Positions 45,035 through 54,081 of a stretch of 64,000 bases of DNA are shown piece by piece. The notes below the pieces were generated by a model that saw only the letters and a program-made list of their open reading frames with translations, did not search any database and was not told where the DNA came from. This stretch comes from Flavobacteriales bacterium TMED123 (GTDB lineage: Bacteria > Bacteroidota > Bacteroidia > Flavobacteriales > BACL11): positions 1 to 64,000 of the forward strand of contig NHFY01000012.1 of NCBI GenBank assembly GCA_002170165.1. Direction: 5' to 3'. How positions within the stretch are numbered: position 1 is the first letter of the stretch; each line of letters begins with the position of its first letter. Made by a program: the position numbers and the translations under genes.

Positions 45035-45107
45035 GACCTGATAGCTCAGTTGGTAGAGCATCTCCCTTTTAAGGAGAGGGTCCTGGGTTCGAGCCCCAGT
45101 CAGGTCA
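45035..45107 (+). tRNA. tRNA-Lys (anticodon TTT)
   Basis: All arms fold. The acceptor GACCTGA pairs with TCAGGTC. The D arm is GCTC/GAGC. The anticodon stem TCTCC/GGAGA has loop CTTTTAA (anticodon TTT). The T arm CTGGG/CCCAG has loop TTCGAGC, and the discriminator is A. The CCA end is not encoded and must be added after transcription. Its -7 box lies just upstream and a terminator hairpin follows 5 bases after it. Confidence 0.98.
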
Positions 45108-45112
45108 CAAAT

Positions 45113-45136
45113 ATCCCGTTTTATGCGGGATTTTTT
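45113..45136 (+). terminator. Terminator between the two tRNAs
   Basis: ATCCCG (45113-45118) pairs with CGGGAT (45126-45131) around a 7-base loop, followed by a T-run to 45136. It would end the tRNA-Lys transcript before tRNA-Leu, for which I see no clear separate promoter. Confidence 0.75.
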
Positions 45137-45153
45137 ATTCAATAATGCATCTT

Positions 45154-45238
45154 GCCCAGGTGCTGAAATTGGTAGACAGGCATGGTTGAGGGCCATGTGC
45201 TCTTTATGAGCGTGCGGGTTCGACTCCCGCTCTGGGCA
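45154..45238 (+). tRNA. tRNA-Leu (anticodon GAG)
   Basis: An 85-base class II tRNA. The acceptor GCCCAGG pairs with TCTGGGC (one G-T). The anticodon stem CATGG/CCATG has loop TTGAGGG (anticodon GAG). A long variable arm (GCTC/GAGC) follows, then the T arm CGGG/CCCG with TTCGACT. Discriminator A, and the CCA is not encoded. Only 5 bases separate it from the stop of the convergent gene. Confidence 0.96.
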
Positions 45239-45243
45239 CTTTT

Positions 45244-46302
45244 CTACATTGCCAAGTTACTCTCAATCGCTTTATGATCCGATAGTTTTGCTTTATGTGT
45301 TGTAAAAGATTGAATTTTTACATTCGGACTATGCAAAATATAGTCTATTCGCAAAAAAGGTATCTTTCCTAAGAATGTGCTTCCAAAACCACTACCTTTT
45401 TGCAAAAAAGAATCATTTAGACCATTAACTATTTTTTGATAAGAGAATGAATTAGGCGTATCGTTAAAATCACCGCAAACTACAATTGGATAAGGAGAAT
45501 CATTCATATGATTTTTGATTACTTCTACTTGAAATGCACGTTTTTTGAAAGATATCTTTAGTCTTTTAGCTATGCTCAACACACCTTTTTTGATGGCATC
45601 TTTGTTTATTTCAGGATTTTCTATAAAAGCCAAATCGCTTTTATCAAACCAATTAGAAGCCAAATGAATATTATAAATCCTAATAGTGTCAGTGGATATT
45701 ATTAAATCTGAAAAGATACACGTATTGTTCATACGCTCTCCCTTTATACTTACCGTGCCTTTTTTGATTTGTGGAAATTGACTATAAATAGCCATATGCC
45801 ACTGGCTTTTTTTGTTTTGTAATCCTATATGCTGATAATTAAAATCTATTTTTGGCAATTTCTCAGGAGCATAAAACTCTTGAATACATAAAATATCAAC
45901 ATCTCTTTCTTTGAATAGATCAAATATTTTTCCTTTTATCCCGTCCTCCTTTATCCAATTGTAAGCATTAAAAAGCCGTACATTATAACTCATAATACTG
46001 AATGAATTTTCAATATCTTCTAGGGATGTTTTTTCACCATTACCAATTATTTTGCTAATTGAGTTCAGGCCAATAATCAGCACTATCAGATTTGCCCAGA
46101 ATTGCCGTTTCATTTGTATAAGCCAAAACACCAGAAAAAACAGATTCACAAGAAAGAAAATTGGGAAAAGCAATCCGAAAAATGCAATAGGCCAAAAAAC
46201 ATTTGGGCTTACAAATGGAGCTAAGTACGAAAGTAATTGTCCAATTAGTAGTATTGAATTTATCAAAAAAAGTAATTTGTTTATAAGTGATAATCCTCTC
46301 AA
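45244..46302 (-). CDS. Membrane-anchored endonuclease/exonuclease/phosphatase family protein
   Basis: A 352-residue protein. Two to three transmembrane segments (about 8-75) precede a periplasm-facing or cytoplasmic EEP domain (about 95-352). The metal and catalytic residues are visible in LCIQEFYAPE, HLASNWF, VVCGDFNDTPNS and LSDHKAIES. The EEP fold includes nucleases and lipid/inositol phosphatases, and the substrate is not evident. It is the last gene of the leftward run small protein-mutL-rhomboid-rhomboid-EEP, an arrangement I associate with Flavobacteriia. Confidence 0.88.
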   Translation of the reverse strand: MRGLSLINKLLFLINSILLIGQLLSYLAPFVSPNVFWPIAFFGLLFPIFFLVNLFFLVFWLIQMKRQFWANLIVLIIGLNSISKIIGNGEKTSLEDIENSFSIMSYNVRLFNAYNWIKEDGIKGKIFDLFKERDVDILCIQEFYAPEKLPKIDFNYQHIGLQNKKSQWHMAIYSQFPQIKKGTVSIKGERMNNTCIFSDLIISTDTIRIYNIHLASNWFDKSDLAFIENPEINKDAIKKGVLSIAKRLKISFKKRAFQVEVIKNHMNDSPYPIVVCGDFNDTPNSFSYQKIVNGLNDSFLQKGSGFGSTFLGKIPFLRIDYILHSPNVKIQSFTTHKAKLSDHKAIESNLAM

Positions 46303-46305
46303 AAC

Positions 46306-47172
46306 TTACTTTTTACTTGCTTTAAACAATATGTCTTTTTCTTCTTTTGTCATTCCTTCATATCCAGATTTAGCAATTTTTTCTAACACCTTATCAACTT
46401 TTGCTTGTTCTTTTATAATTTTCTGATTAGATTTTGTTCTGCTATATACTTTTTTTAATTTGTTTTTGTACTCAAAAAGCTCTGATAAATAATCCATTAT
46501 TTTATTAAACCCACTAGAAATATCATTTCCTCTATTTAATTTTTTTACATATAAAAAGCCAAAAAATGCACCTCCTAAATGTGCTAAATGTCCACCGGCG
46601 TTCCCTTTAGGGATGCTTAAAATATCAAGTATAATACATGCCAATGCAATGTGCTTTAATTTGATATTTCCAATAAAAAACAATCGGATGGGATAATTAG
46701 GAGACTTAGTAGCAATTGCTAAAACAATAGCAAGTACAGATGCAGATGCACCTATGGCGATTGCATACTGTACATTATTCGCAAAGACTGGGAAAATATT
46801 AAAAGATAGAACAAATAAAATTCCACCACAAATTCCACCGAGAACATAGGTGCTTATTAATTGCTTGTTGCTGAAAAAAGATAAAAATATTTTACCGCCA
46901 AAATATAGCCAAAGCATATTAAAAAGCAGATGCAGGAAACTTTGATGCAAAAACATATAGGTTATAATTGCCCAAGGTTTTTTAGCTAATGTATTTATAT
47001 CTGCTGGAAGGGCAAAAAAGGAGGGAAAGCGTAAATCAGCTATGCTTAATAAAAAAGAAAACACAATAAGAATTTGAAACAATAAAAATACACCTACATT
47101 AATGTAAATGAGTTTTGTTAATGCATTTCCAGTGTTAAAGTTTCTTTTTATGTCTTCAATTACATTACTCAT
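46306..47172 (-). CDS. Rhomboid-family intramembrane serine protease (second copy)
   Basis: A 288-residue polytopic membrane protein. Six hydrophobic segments lie between about 20 and 210. The candidate catalytic Ser is S143 in IGASASVL, where the usual GxSG reads GASA, and the His is H198 in GHLAHLGGAFFG. LHQSFLHLLFNMLWLY is the conserved HxxxHxxxN helix. A cytoplasmic Lys/Glu-rich tail (about 215-288) follows. The Ser-context change could alter activity. It is adjacent to a second, canonical rhomboid with a 1-base gap. Confidence 0.88.
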   Translation of the reverse strand: MSNVIEDIKRNFNTGNALTKLIYINVGVFLLFQILIVFSFLLSIADLRFPSFFALPADINTLAKKPWAIITYMFLHQSFLHLLFNMLWLYFGGKIFLSFFSNKQLISTYVLGGICGGILFVLSFNIFPVFANNVQYAIAIGASASVLAIVLAIATKSPNYPIRLFFIGNIKLKHIALACIILDILSIPKGNAGGHLAHLGGAFFGFLYVKKLNRGNDISSGFNKIMDYLSELFEYKNKLKKVYSRTKSNQKIIKEQAKVDKVLEKIAKSGYEGMTKEEKDILFKASKK

Positions 47173-47173
47173 T

Positions 47174-47914
47174 CTAAAAGAAAGTGTTAGAGTTTTTACG
47201 CCAATATTTAATTAAAAAATAGCCAAAAATCATCCCTCCCAAATGAGCAAAATGCGCTACATTGTCAGCAGGATTATTGTTTAAGCCTAAATAAAGCTCC
47301 AAAAGGCCATAAAAGATTACAAAGTATTTTGCTTTGATAGGCAAAGCAAAATAAATATACAAAAGTGCATTAGGGAAAAGCATTCCAAATGCAAGTAGTA
47401 CACCAAATACCGCTCCTGAGGCACCTACAGTTGGTGTGTGAATTAGTAAATTAAGTTTGCTAAGTAAATGATGCGTATAATTTTGTCCTCCAGCCAGAAT
47501 ACTTCTTCCCTCATTGATTATCATATAGTATTCATTTGCACTCATATTGGATTGTAAACTCATAATTTCGTATTGAGTTACTGCCAAATGAATGGCTGCT
47601 GCTCCTAAGCCAGTAATCATATAGTAAATAAGAAATCGCTTACCACTCCATACATTTTCCAATACTTTTCCAAACATCCAAAGCGCAAACATATTAAAGA
47701 AAAGATGTGTGAAATTTCCATGCATAAAGAGGTGCGTCACCAATTGATGTGGCTTAAAATCAGATGATTGAAACTGATGCAAGCCAAAATATTTATACAT
47801 ATCAAATCCTATCCCATCTAAAGATATGGTGGCTAAAAAAAATAGTACATTTATAATCAAAAGATTTTTAACTACATCAGGCAAATGGGTGAAACTACTA
47901 GGGTGATAGTTCAT
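47174..47914 (-). CDS. Rhomboid-family intramembrane serine protease (first copy)
   Basis: A 246-residue membrane protease with a canonical dyad: S166 in VGASGAVFG and H224 in HFAHLGGMIFG. FMHGNFTHLFFNMFALWMFG is the conserved second-helix block. Six transmembrane segments, with an insertion of about 40 residues (about 118-158) between helices 3 and 4. It lies one base from mutL and one base from the next rhomboid, so the three are co-transcribed. Substrates unknown. Confidence 0.92.
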   Translation of the reverse strand: MNYHPSSFTHLPDVVKNLLIINVLFFLATISLDGIGFDMYKYFGLHQFQSSDFKPHQLVTHLFMHGNFTHLFFNMFALWMFGKVLENVWSGKRFLIYYMITGLGAAAIHLAVTQYEIMSLQSNMSANEYYMIINEGRSILAGGQNYTHHLLSKLNLLIHTPTVGASGAVFGVLLAFGMLFPNALLYIYFALPIKAKYFVIFYGLLELYLGLNNNPADNVAHFAHLGGMIFGYFLIKYWRKNSNTFF

Positions 47915-47915
47915 T

Positions 47916-49667
47916 TTAGAATTGTTTAAGTATACTTGCTAAATCCAAATTCATAATGATTTTATTCCCCTTTGGACAGATTGTTGGGGTTTTGCATTGC
48001 ATTAAATTTGACAATAATGTTCTCATCTCTTCTTGATCTAATTCTTTACCAGTTTTTATTGCCATGGATTTAGCTAAAACCTTAACCACTCCAATATTAC
48101 TGCTGTTTTCAATTGTTTCTTCATTTTTTTCTTGCTCTAAGAAATCTTCAAAAAGACCTTGTAAATTTTCTTTTGAAAGCTTATTTGGAATTGCATTTAC
48201 TTCAATTTCATTTTTTTCTAAAGTTTCAAAATAAAAGCCAAGTGTTTCTAATTTTTGTTTTAATTGTTTAACGATAGTAAAATCAGCAGTTGAGAATGTT
48301 AATTTTTCTGCAAAGGCTAATTGTTGAGCATTTATTTGTTGCTTTTGCAAAAAGAACTCAAAAAGGATACGCTCGTGCGCTCTTTGCTGATGAATAATGG
48401 AGATCCCATTCTCTCCTTCATATACAATGAATTGGTTAGCAATTTGTGAAAAATTCTTATTGCTTAAATCCTTCTCCCATTTCACTGCTATTTCTTGCTG
48501 AGTGAATTCCTGCTGTTTTTCTACAACATCTCCCCAAGAGAAAATTTCTGTTGGCTTTTCTCTTTCAAAGGGATTAAAGTTAGTGTCTACTTTAATTTGA
48601 GGTTGAACATATACTTTCCCACTTTCTTTTGATTGTATATCAAAAGAATGTTCCTGATTAAAATCAATACTTGGTGCTACATTATATTTGCCTAAAGAGT
48701 GTTTTACAGCCGAACGAATTATCGCATAAATTGCTTTTTCGTCCTCAAACTTAATTTCTGTTTTTGTAGGATGAATATTAATATCTATAAGATGTGGCTC
48801 TACTTCTAAATACAAAAAATAAGAAGGAAAATAATTGTCAGGGATTAAGCCTTCAAAAGCTTTCTTAATCGCATGATGAAGGTAATGGCTTTTTATGAAT
48901 CGTTTGTTCACAAAGAAATATTGTTCTCCTCTTGTGCGTTTGCAAAATTCAGGCTTGCCTACAAAACCACTTAGTTTTACCAAACTTGTTTCCTCTTCAA
49001 CCGGCACTAATTTCTGATTACTTTTTATACCACTTAGATTTACAATTCTTTGTCTTTTATTTGATTTCTCTAAATGTAAATATTCAGTATCATCCATATA
49101 CATACTTAAACTTACATCAGGATTGGCCAAAGCTATTCTACTGAATTGTTTAATAATATGTTTTAATTCTACTTTGTCCGATTTCAAGAAATTTCTTCTA
49201 GCAGGAACATTATAAAAGAAATTCTTGATTGCAATTGAAGTGCCATTTGCGCAAGCACAACTTTCTTGTTTTTTTACCTGGCTCCCTTCAATTTCTATAT
49301 GTGAACCGACTTCCTGATCAGTTTGTTTGCTTTTAAGTTGTATGTGAGAAATAGCAGCCATAGATGCCATAGCTTCACCTCTAAATCCCATACTTTTTAT
49401 AGCAAACAAATCATCTGCACCTTTTATTTTTGAAGTTGCATGCCTTTCAAAACAAATCAAAGCATCTTTTTTACTCATTCCACAACCATTATCTACTACT
49501 TGCAAAAGTGTTTTTCCAGCATCTTTCACATAAAGTTTGATGTCATTAGCACCAGCATCCAAAGCATTCTCCAGCATCTCTTTTACTGCTGATGCAGGCC
49601 TTTGAATTACCTCGCCAGCTGCTATTTGGTTTGCTACATGTTCAGGAAGAAGTTGAATAATATCCAA
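47916..49667 (-). CDS. mutL: DNA mismatch repair protein MutL
   Basis: A 583-residue mismatch repair ATPase that links MutS recognition to strand excision. GHKL ATPase motifs: EMLENALDAGA, DNGCGM, and GFRGEAMASMAAIS. The linker is about 335-395, and the C-terminal dimerisation domain about 395-583. At the place of the endonuclease motif DQHA-x2-E the protein reads H426-Q-Q-R-A-H-E432, so the metal-binding Asp and His are replaced. CPKGNKIIMNLD near the end replaces the CPHGRP motif. Endonuclease activity is therefore doubtful. It follows the 78-residue small gene by 10 bases. Confidence 0.95.
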   Translation of the reverse strand: MDIIQLLPEHVANQIAAGEVIQRPASAVKEMLENALDAGANDIKLYVKDAGKTLLQVVDNGCGMSKKDALICFERHATSKIKGADDLFAIKSMGFRGEAMASMAAISHIQLKSKQTDQEVGSHIEIEGSQVKKQESCACANGTSIAIKNFFYNVPARRNFLKSDKVELKHIIKQFSRIALANPDVSLSMYMDDTEYLHLEKSNKRQRIVNLSGIKSNQKLVPVEEETSLVKLSGFVGKPEFCKRTRGEQYFFVNKRFIKSHYLHHAIKKAFEGLIPDNYFPSYFLYLEVEPHLIDINIHPTKTEIKFEDEKAIYAIIRSAVKHSLGKYNVAPSIDFNQEHSFDIQSKESGKVYVQPQIKVDTNFNPFEREKPTEIFSWGDVVEKQQEFTQQEIAVKWEKDLSNKNFSQIANQFIVYEGENGISIIHQQRAHERILFEFFLQKQQINAQQLAFAEKLTFSTADFTIVKQLKQKLETLGFYFETLEKNEIEVNAIPNKLSKENLQGLFEDFLEQEKNEETIENSSNIGVVKVLAKSMAIKTGKELDQEEMRTLLSNLMQCKTPTICPKGNKIIMNLDLASILKQF

Positions 49668-49677
49668 TCTTGTAATT

Positions 49678-49914
49678 TTAAGTCAGTAATAAATAGAAGA
49701 GCAAAAATAAAGCAATTAAAATAATAAGTAATCGTTTTGACCTGTTTAAATTTCCTGCTTTTGTTTTTCTGTTAAAAAACTTACCCTTTGTTCTCTTTCC
49801 TTGTTTTTTTAGTTGTTCTAAAGCTTCTTTTCTTTCATCATAATACCTTGGTTTAAAGTTAAATGATTTAATTCTAGGAGTTTTGAAAAAAGAAGGGATT
49901 TTTGGTACATGCAT
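49678..49914 (-). CDS. Small membrane protein upstream of mutL
   Basis: A 78-residue protein. The N-terminal half is basic and aromatic (FFKTPRIKSFNFKPRYYDERKEAL). The C-terminal about 18 residues (RLLIILIALFLLFYLLLT) form one membrane helix, so it is probably tail-anchored. The KPRYYDERKE motif recurs upstream of mutL in Bacteroidota, so I take it as a genuine conserved gene without known function. It is the first gene of the mutL-rhomboid operon, with an exact -7 box four bases before its ATG. Confidence 0.8.
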   Translation of the reverse strand: MHVPKIPSFFKTPRIKSFNFKPRYYDERKEALEQLKKQGKRTKGKFFNRKTKAGNLNRSKRLLIILIALFLLFYLLLT

Positions 49915-49918
49915 AGCA

Positions 49919-49926
49919 CAAAACTA
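49919..49926 (-). promoter_or_regulatory. -7 promoter box for the mutL operon
   Basis: TAGTTTTG on the minus strand, an exact match, four bases before the ATG at 49914. As for mtaB, this predicts a leaderless or nearly leaderless transcript. Confidence 0.5.
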
Positions 49927-50030
49927 ATGAAATATTCAGTCTGATAAATAGAAAATATTATTTAAATATTGTTCATAATTGATAATTGTGATTATCTGCT
50001 GAGAAACATAAATTTTTACTTTTACAACTT

Positions 50031-52955
50031 ATGTTGAAAAAAATAATATTTCTTAGTTTTGCGTTAGTATTTTCATTGTCGGCATTTACACAGAGCCTTT
50101 GGAAACCTGTATTCCATAATACAGAAACACAATGGGCGGACAGTATCTTTTCTACCCTTTCAGAGGAGGAAAGAATAGCACAACTTTTTATGGTTGCTGC
50201 TTATTCGAACAAAGATGATAAACATAAAGAAGAAATTTCCAATTTAGTTCAAAATTATAAGATTGGAGGATTGATGTTTTTGCAAGGAAGTCCAACTAAG
50301 CAGGTGCGACTAATCAACCATTATCAATCTATTGCAAAAACGCCTCTTATGATAGCCTTAGATGCCGAATGGGGTCCTGCAATGCGAATAGATTCTTTAA
50401 TGCGTTTTCCTTGGCAGATGAGTTTAGGAGCTATACAAGATGAAAAATTAATTTATCAGATGGGTGAGCAAATTGCACATCAATGTAGGTTGTTAGGCAT
50501 TAATATCAATTTTGCTCCAGTTGCGGATATTAATTCTAATCCTAAAAATCCAATTATAGGTAATCGATCATTCGGAGAAGATAAAGCGCAAGTTTCTAAA
50601 TTGGCAGCTGCTTATATGAACGGTATGCAAGATAATGGTATTTTGGCCTGTGCTAAGCACTTTCCTGGTCATGGAGATACGGATGCCGATTCACACAAAA
50701 CTCTGCCTGTTATCAGGCATAGCAAATACCGATTAAATAAAACTGAAATCGTTCCTTTCAAACAGCTAATTACAAAAGGATTAGGAAGTGTTATGGTTGC
50801 ACATATTCGTATTCCATCTTTAGATGTTACAGAAAACTTGGCAGCTTCCTTATCTGAAAAAGTAGTTACAGATATATTGATAAAAGAGTTGGGTTTTCAA
50901 GGGTTGATTTTTACAGATGCCCTGAATATGAAAGGGGTAAGTAAATATTTTAAAGCAGGAGAATTGGATGTGAAAGCGCTTTTAGCTGGAAATGATGTTT
51001 TACTTATGTCGGAAGATGTACCAATTGCCATTGAAAAAATAAAAGAGGCAATTACTAAAGGAGAAATAACACAAGCAGAAATTGATAATAGATGTAAAAA
51101 GATATTGTTAGTAAAGAAATGGATGAGTTTAGATAAGCTAGAAACAATTCCTATTAAAAATGTAAGACAAAAAATAAATAATTCTTCAGCAGAGCTAACA
51201 AATAGAAAGTTAGTTGAAAATTCACTCACTTTATTGCAGAATTATGACAATCTAATTCCTCTTGAAAGCTTAGATACATTAAAAATTGCATCCGTAGCTA
51301 TAGGAGAAAAAACTACTCATTTTACTGATATGTTGAGTAATTATGCGTCTGTTGAGCATTTTACAATAGTAGAAAATCCTGATTCAGAAAGCAGAAATGA
51401 ATTATTAGATAAATTGGTTAAGTATAACCTGGTAATAGCAAGCATTCATCAATCAGATGAAAACCCTTGGAAAAAGCATGTGATATCAAGAGATGCAGAT
51501 TTGTTTTTGCAATCTCTCGCTATCCAGTCCAAACTATTGGTTAGTGTTTTTGCAAACCCATATACACTAAATAACTTTTTATTCACTAATAATTTTGATG
51601 GATTAATTTTAGCATATCAAAATAGTAAAACGGCTCAAGAACTTGCTGCACAATCAATTTTTGGTGGTATTGCCTTAAAAGGCAAATTGCCTGTTTCTAC
51701 TCATCACTATAAATTAAATAGTGGAAAAACTACAATGGCATTTCGTATGAAATACAGTATACCTAAAGAGGTTAATATTGATGAAAGGTTGCTTTACAAA
51801 ATTGATAGTTTGGCAGAAAATGCAATAAAAGAAAAAGCAACTCCAGGTTGCCAGATTGTAATTGCAAGGGATGGAAAAGTATTTTTTCAAAAATCCTATG
51901 GATTCCACACTTATAATAATGTGCATCTAGTCAGAAATACAGATATTTACGATTTAGCATCCATCACAAAAATAGCAGCTACAGTGCCAATGCTCATGAA
52001 AATGCAAGAAGAAGGAGGTTTTTCTTTTGGATATAAGTTAGGAAAATTAAACGAAAGATTATATTATACTAATAAGGGTCAAATGCGCGTAAGAGATGTT
52101 TTGGCACATCAAGCAGGGTTGCAAGCTTGGATACCCTTTTATAAAAATACAATTGATGATGATAAAACTTTAAGAGATACGCTATATCAAAATATCTTTT
52201 CTGCAAAATACCCAATTAAAGTTGCTGAAGATTTGTTTTTACACCACAGTTATTCTGATAGCGTTATGCTAGAAATTGTAGAGTCAGATCTTTTAGAAAC
52301 CATTGAATATCAATATTCCGATTTAGGCTATTATCTTTTCAAAGAGATCATTGAAGAAAGATATAATAAACCACTAAACATATTAGTTGATGAAGGATTT
52401 TATAAGCCACTTGGTTTGGCTACAATGACTTATTTGCCTAAAGAAAAATTTGAAAAAGAAAAAATTGTACCCACAGAAGATGAAAATTATTTCAGGAATC
52501 AGTTGTTGGTAGGTGATGTACATGATATGGGTGCAGCTATGTTAGGAGGAGTTGGTGGCCATGCTGGGCTTTTTTCCAATGCAAATGATCTGGCTATTTT
52601 AATGCAAATGTATTTGCAAGAAGGAAAATATGCCGAAAGACAGTATTTCAAATCCTCAACTATAATAGAATATACTAAATGTCAGTTTTGTAAGGATGAT
52701 AATAGAAGGGGTGCAGGTTTTGACAAGCCAGCTTTACCCAATCAAGAGGGAGGCCCTACTTGTCAATGTGTTTCTCTTTCAAGTTTTGGGCATTCAGGTT
52801 TTACAGGGACTTTAGCTTGGGCAGATCCTGAAACGGGCATAGTTTTTGTATTTTTATCAAATCGAATTCATCCTACAGCTGAGAATAAAAAATTATTAGA
52901 TATGGATGTAAGGACAAATATTATGCAAGTCGTTTTTGATGCAATCGAAAAATAA
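50031..52955 (+). CDS. GH3 beta-N-acetylglucosaminidase fused to a serine beta-lactamase-like domain
   Basis: A 974-residue exported fusion with a signal peptide at residues 1-20. Residues about 30-580 are a GH3 enzyme of the NagZ type: KHFPGHGDTDADSH carries the catalytic loop and D296 in FTDALNMKG is the nucleophile. It would remove GlcNAc from peptidoglycan fragments. Residues about 595-974 are a class C beta-lactamase/DD-peptidase-like domain: S644-I-T-K647, Y762-S-D, and H921-S-G. The usual Tyr-x-Asn reads Tyr-Ser-Asp, so it is more likely an esterase or peptidase than a lactamase. Such NagZ-AmpC fusions are known in Bacteroidota. It overlaps bshA by 17 bases. Confidence 0.93.
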   Translation: MLKKIIFLSFALVFSLSAFTQSLWKPVFHNTETQWADSIFSTLSEEERIAQLFMVAAYSNKDDKHKEEISNLVQNYKIGGLMFLQGSPTKQVRLINHYQSIAKTPLMIALDAEWGPAMRIDSLMRFPWQMSLGAIQDEKLIYQMGEQIAHQCRLLGININFAPVADINSNPKNPIIGNRSFGEDKAQVSKLAAAYMNGMQDNGILACAKHFPGHGDTDADSHKTLPVIRHSKYRLNKTEIVPFKQLITKGLGSVMVAHIRIPSLDVTENLAASLSEKVVTDILIKELGFQGLIFTDALNMKGVSKYFKAGELDVKALLAGNDVLLMSEDVPIAIEKIKEAITKGEITQAEIDNRCKKILLVKKWMSLDKLETIPIKNVRQKINNSSAELTNRKLVENSLTLLQNYDNLIPLESLDTLKIASVAIGEKTTHFTDMLSNYASVEHFTIVENPDSESRNELLDKLVKYNLVIASIHQSDENPWKKHVISRDADLFLQSLAIQSKLLVSVFANPYTLNNFLFTNNFDGLILAYQNSKTAQELAAQSIFGGIALKGKLPVSTHHYKLNSGKTTMAFRMKYSIPKEVNIDERLLYKIDSLAENAIKEKATPGCQIVIARDGKVFFQKSYGFHTYNNVHLVRNTDIYDLASITKIAATVPMLMKMQEEGGFSFGYKLGKLNERLYYTNKGQMRVRDVLAHQAGLQAWIPFYKNTIDDDKTLRDTLYQNIFSAKYPIKVAEDLFLHHSYSDSVMLEIVESDLLETIEYQYSDLGYYLFKEIIEERYNKPLNILVDEGFYKPLGLATMTYLPKEKFEKEKIVPTEDENYFRNQLLVGDVHDMGAAMLGGVGGHAGLFSNANDLAILMQMYLQEGKYAERQYFKSSTIIEYTKCQFCKDDNRRGAGFDKPALPNQEGGPTCQCVSLSSFGHSGFTGTLAWADPETGIVFVFLSNRIHPTAENKKLLDMDVRTNIMQVVFDAIEK

Positions 52956-54081
52956 AAAATATAAAATAGGAATTGTTTGTTATCCAACTTATGGAGGTAG
53001 TGGGGTAGTGGCAACTGAATTAGGTATGGCACTTGCAAACAAAGGGCATGAGGTGCATTTCATTTCCTATAATCAACCCTTCCGCTTGGATGTTTTTTCT
53101 AATAAAATAAACTTTCATGAAGTGAGTGTTCCAGATTATCCACTTTTTGAATTTATACCTTATGAACATAACCTTACCGCAAAATTAGTTGATGTAGCCA
53201 TTCACGAGAAATTAGATTTTTTGCATGTGCATTATGCAATTCCACATGCTTCTGCTGCTCTTTCAGCAAAACAAATTTTAGCTTCAAAAGGAATGAAGCT
53301 ACCTATTATCACTACCTTACATGGCACTGATATTACTCTTTTAGGTAAAGATAAATCCTTCAAATCGGTCATTGAGTTTGCAATTAATAATTCAGATGCA
53401 GTAACGGCTGTGTCAAAGAGTTTGAGAAAGGACACAATGGACTCTTTTAATATTCAAACAGCAATAAAAGTAATTCCTAATTTTATTGATTCAAATTTAT
53501 ATCATTATGAGCAGGATGATGTTTTAAGAAATAGTTTTGCCTATTCAACTGAGAAAATCATTATTCATATCTCTAATTTTAGAAAAGTAAAAAGGGTGCA
53601 AGATGTTTTGAATGTATTTGCTAAAATTAATGAGTCTGTCCCTTCAAAATTATTGCTTATTGGTGATGGGCCAGAACGTTTAAAAATGGAACAATTATGC
53701 AGAAATTTAGGGTTATGCGATAGCATTCGATTTATAGGAAAGCTAAAAGTAGTTGAGAAAGTTTTGTCAGTTTCCGATTTGTTTTTGCTGCCTTCAGCTA
53801 CTGAAAGCTTTGGTTTAGTTGCACTAGAAGCTATGGCTTGTAAGGTAGCTGTAATTTCTTCTAATTCTGGCGGATTGCCAGAAGTAAATATTGATGGAAA
53901 AACGGGATTTTTGTTGGATGTAAAAGATGTAGATGGAATGGTAGAAAAAGCTATTTATTTACTGAAAAACCCTTCCATTTTAGAAAACTTTAAACAAAAT
54001 GCATATAAGCATGCCATGGAATTTGATTTGCCGAATATATTACCTTTGTATGAGCAGATTTATCAGCAATTAAGCAAATGA
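52939..54081 (+). CDS. bshA: N-acetyl-alpha-D-glucosaminyl L-malate synthase BshA
   Basis: A 380-residue GT4 enzyme that makes GlcNAc-malate from UDP-GlcNAc and malate, the first step of bacillithiol synthesis. The start VCYPTYGGSGVVATELG, and the segments HFISYNQPFRLD and LHVHYAIPHASAA, are diagnostic. The EX7E donor motif is SATESFGLVALEAMACK. I take ATG 52939 rather than the TTG three bases earlier. It overlaps the end of the GH3 gene and couples to coaE by an ATGA overlap. bshC lies at 29.7 kb, so the pathway is split. Confidence 0.96.
   Translation: MQSKNKKYKIGIVCYPTYGGSGVVATELGMALANKGHEVHFISYNQPFRLDVFSNKINFHEVSVPDYPLFEFIPYEHNLTAKLVDVAIHEKLDFLHVHYAIPHASAALSAKQILASKGMKLPIITTLHGTDITLLGKDKSFKSVIEFAINNSDAVTAVSKSLRKDTMDSFNIQTAIKVIPNFIDSNLYHYEQDDVLRNSFAYSTEKIIIHISNFRKVKRVQDVLNVFAKINESVPSKLLLIGDGPERLKMEQLCRNLGLCDSIRFIGKLKVVEKVLSVSDLFLLPSATESFGLVALEAMACKVAVISSNSGGLPEVNIDGKTGFLLDVKDVDGMVEKAIYLLKNPSILENFKQNAYKHAMEFDLPNILPLYEQIYQQLSK

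Noticed and set aside
44948-45196. Open frame on the minus strand across tRNA-Lys and the start of tRNA-Leu
   Set aside because: It is the reverse reading of tRNA sequence (GARTQDPLLKREML-type text is a known false protein) and both tRNAs fold perfectly.
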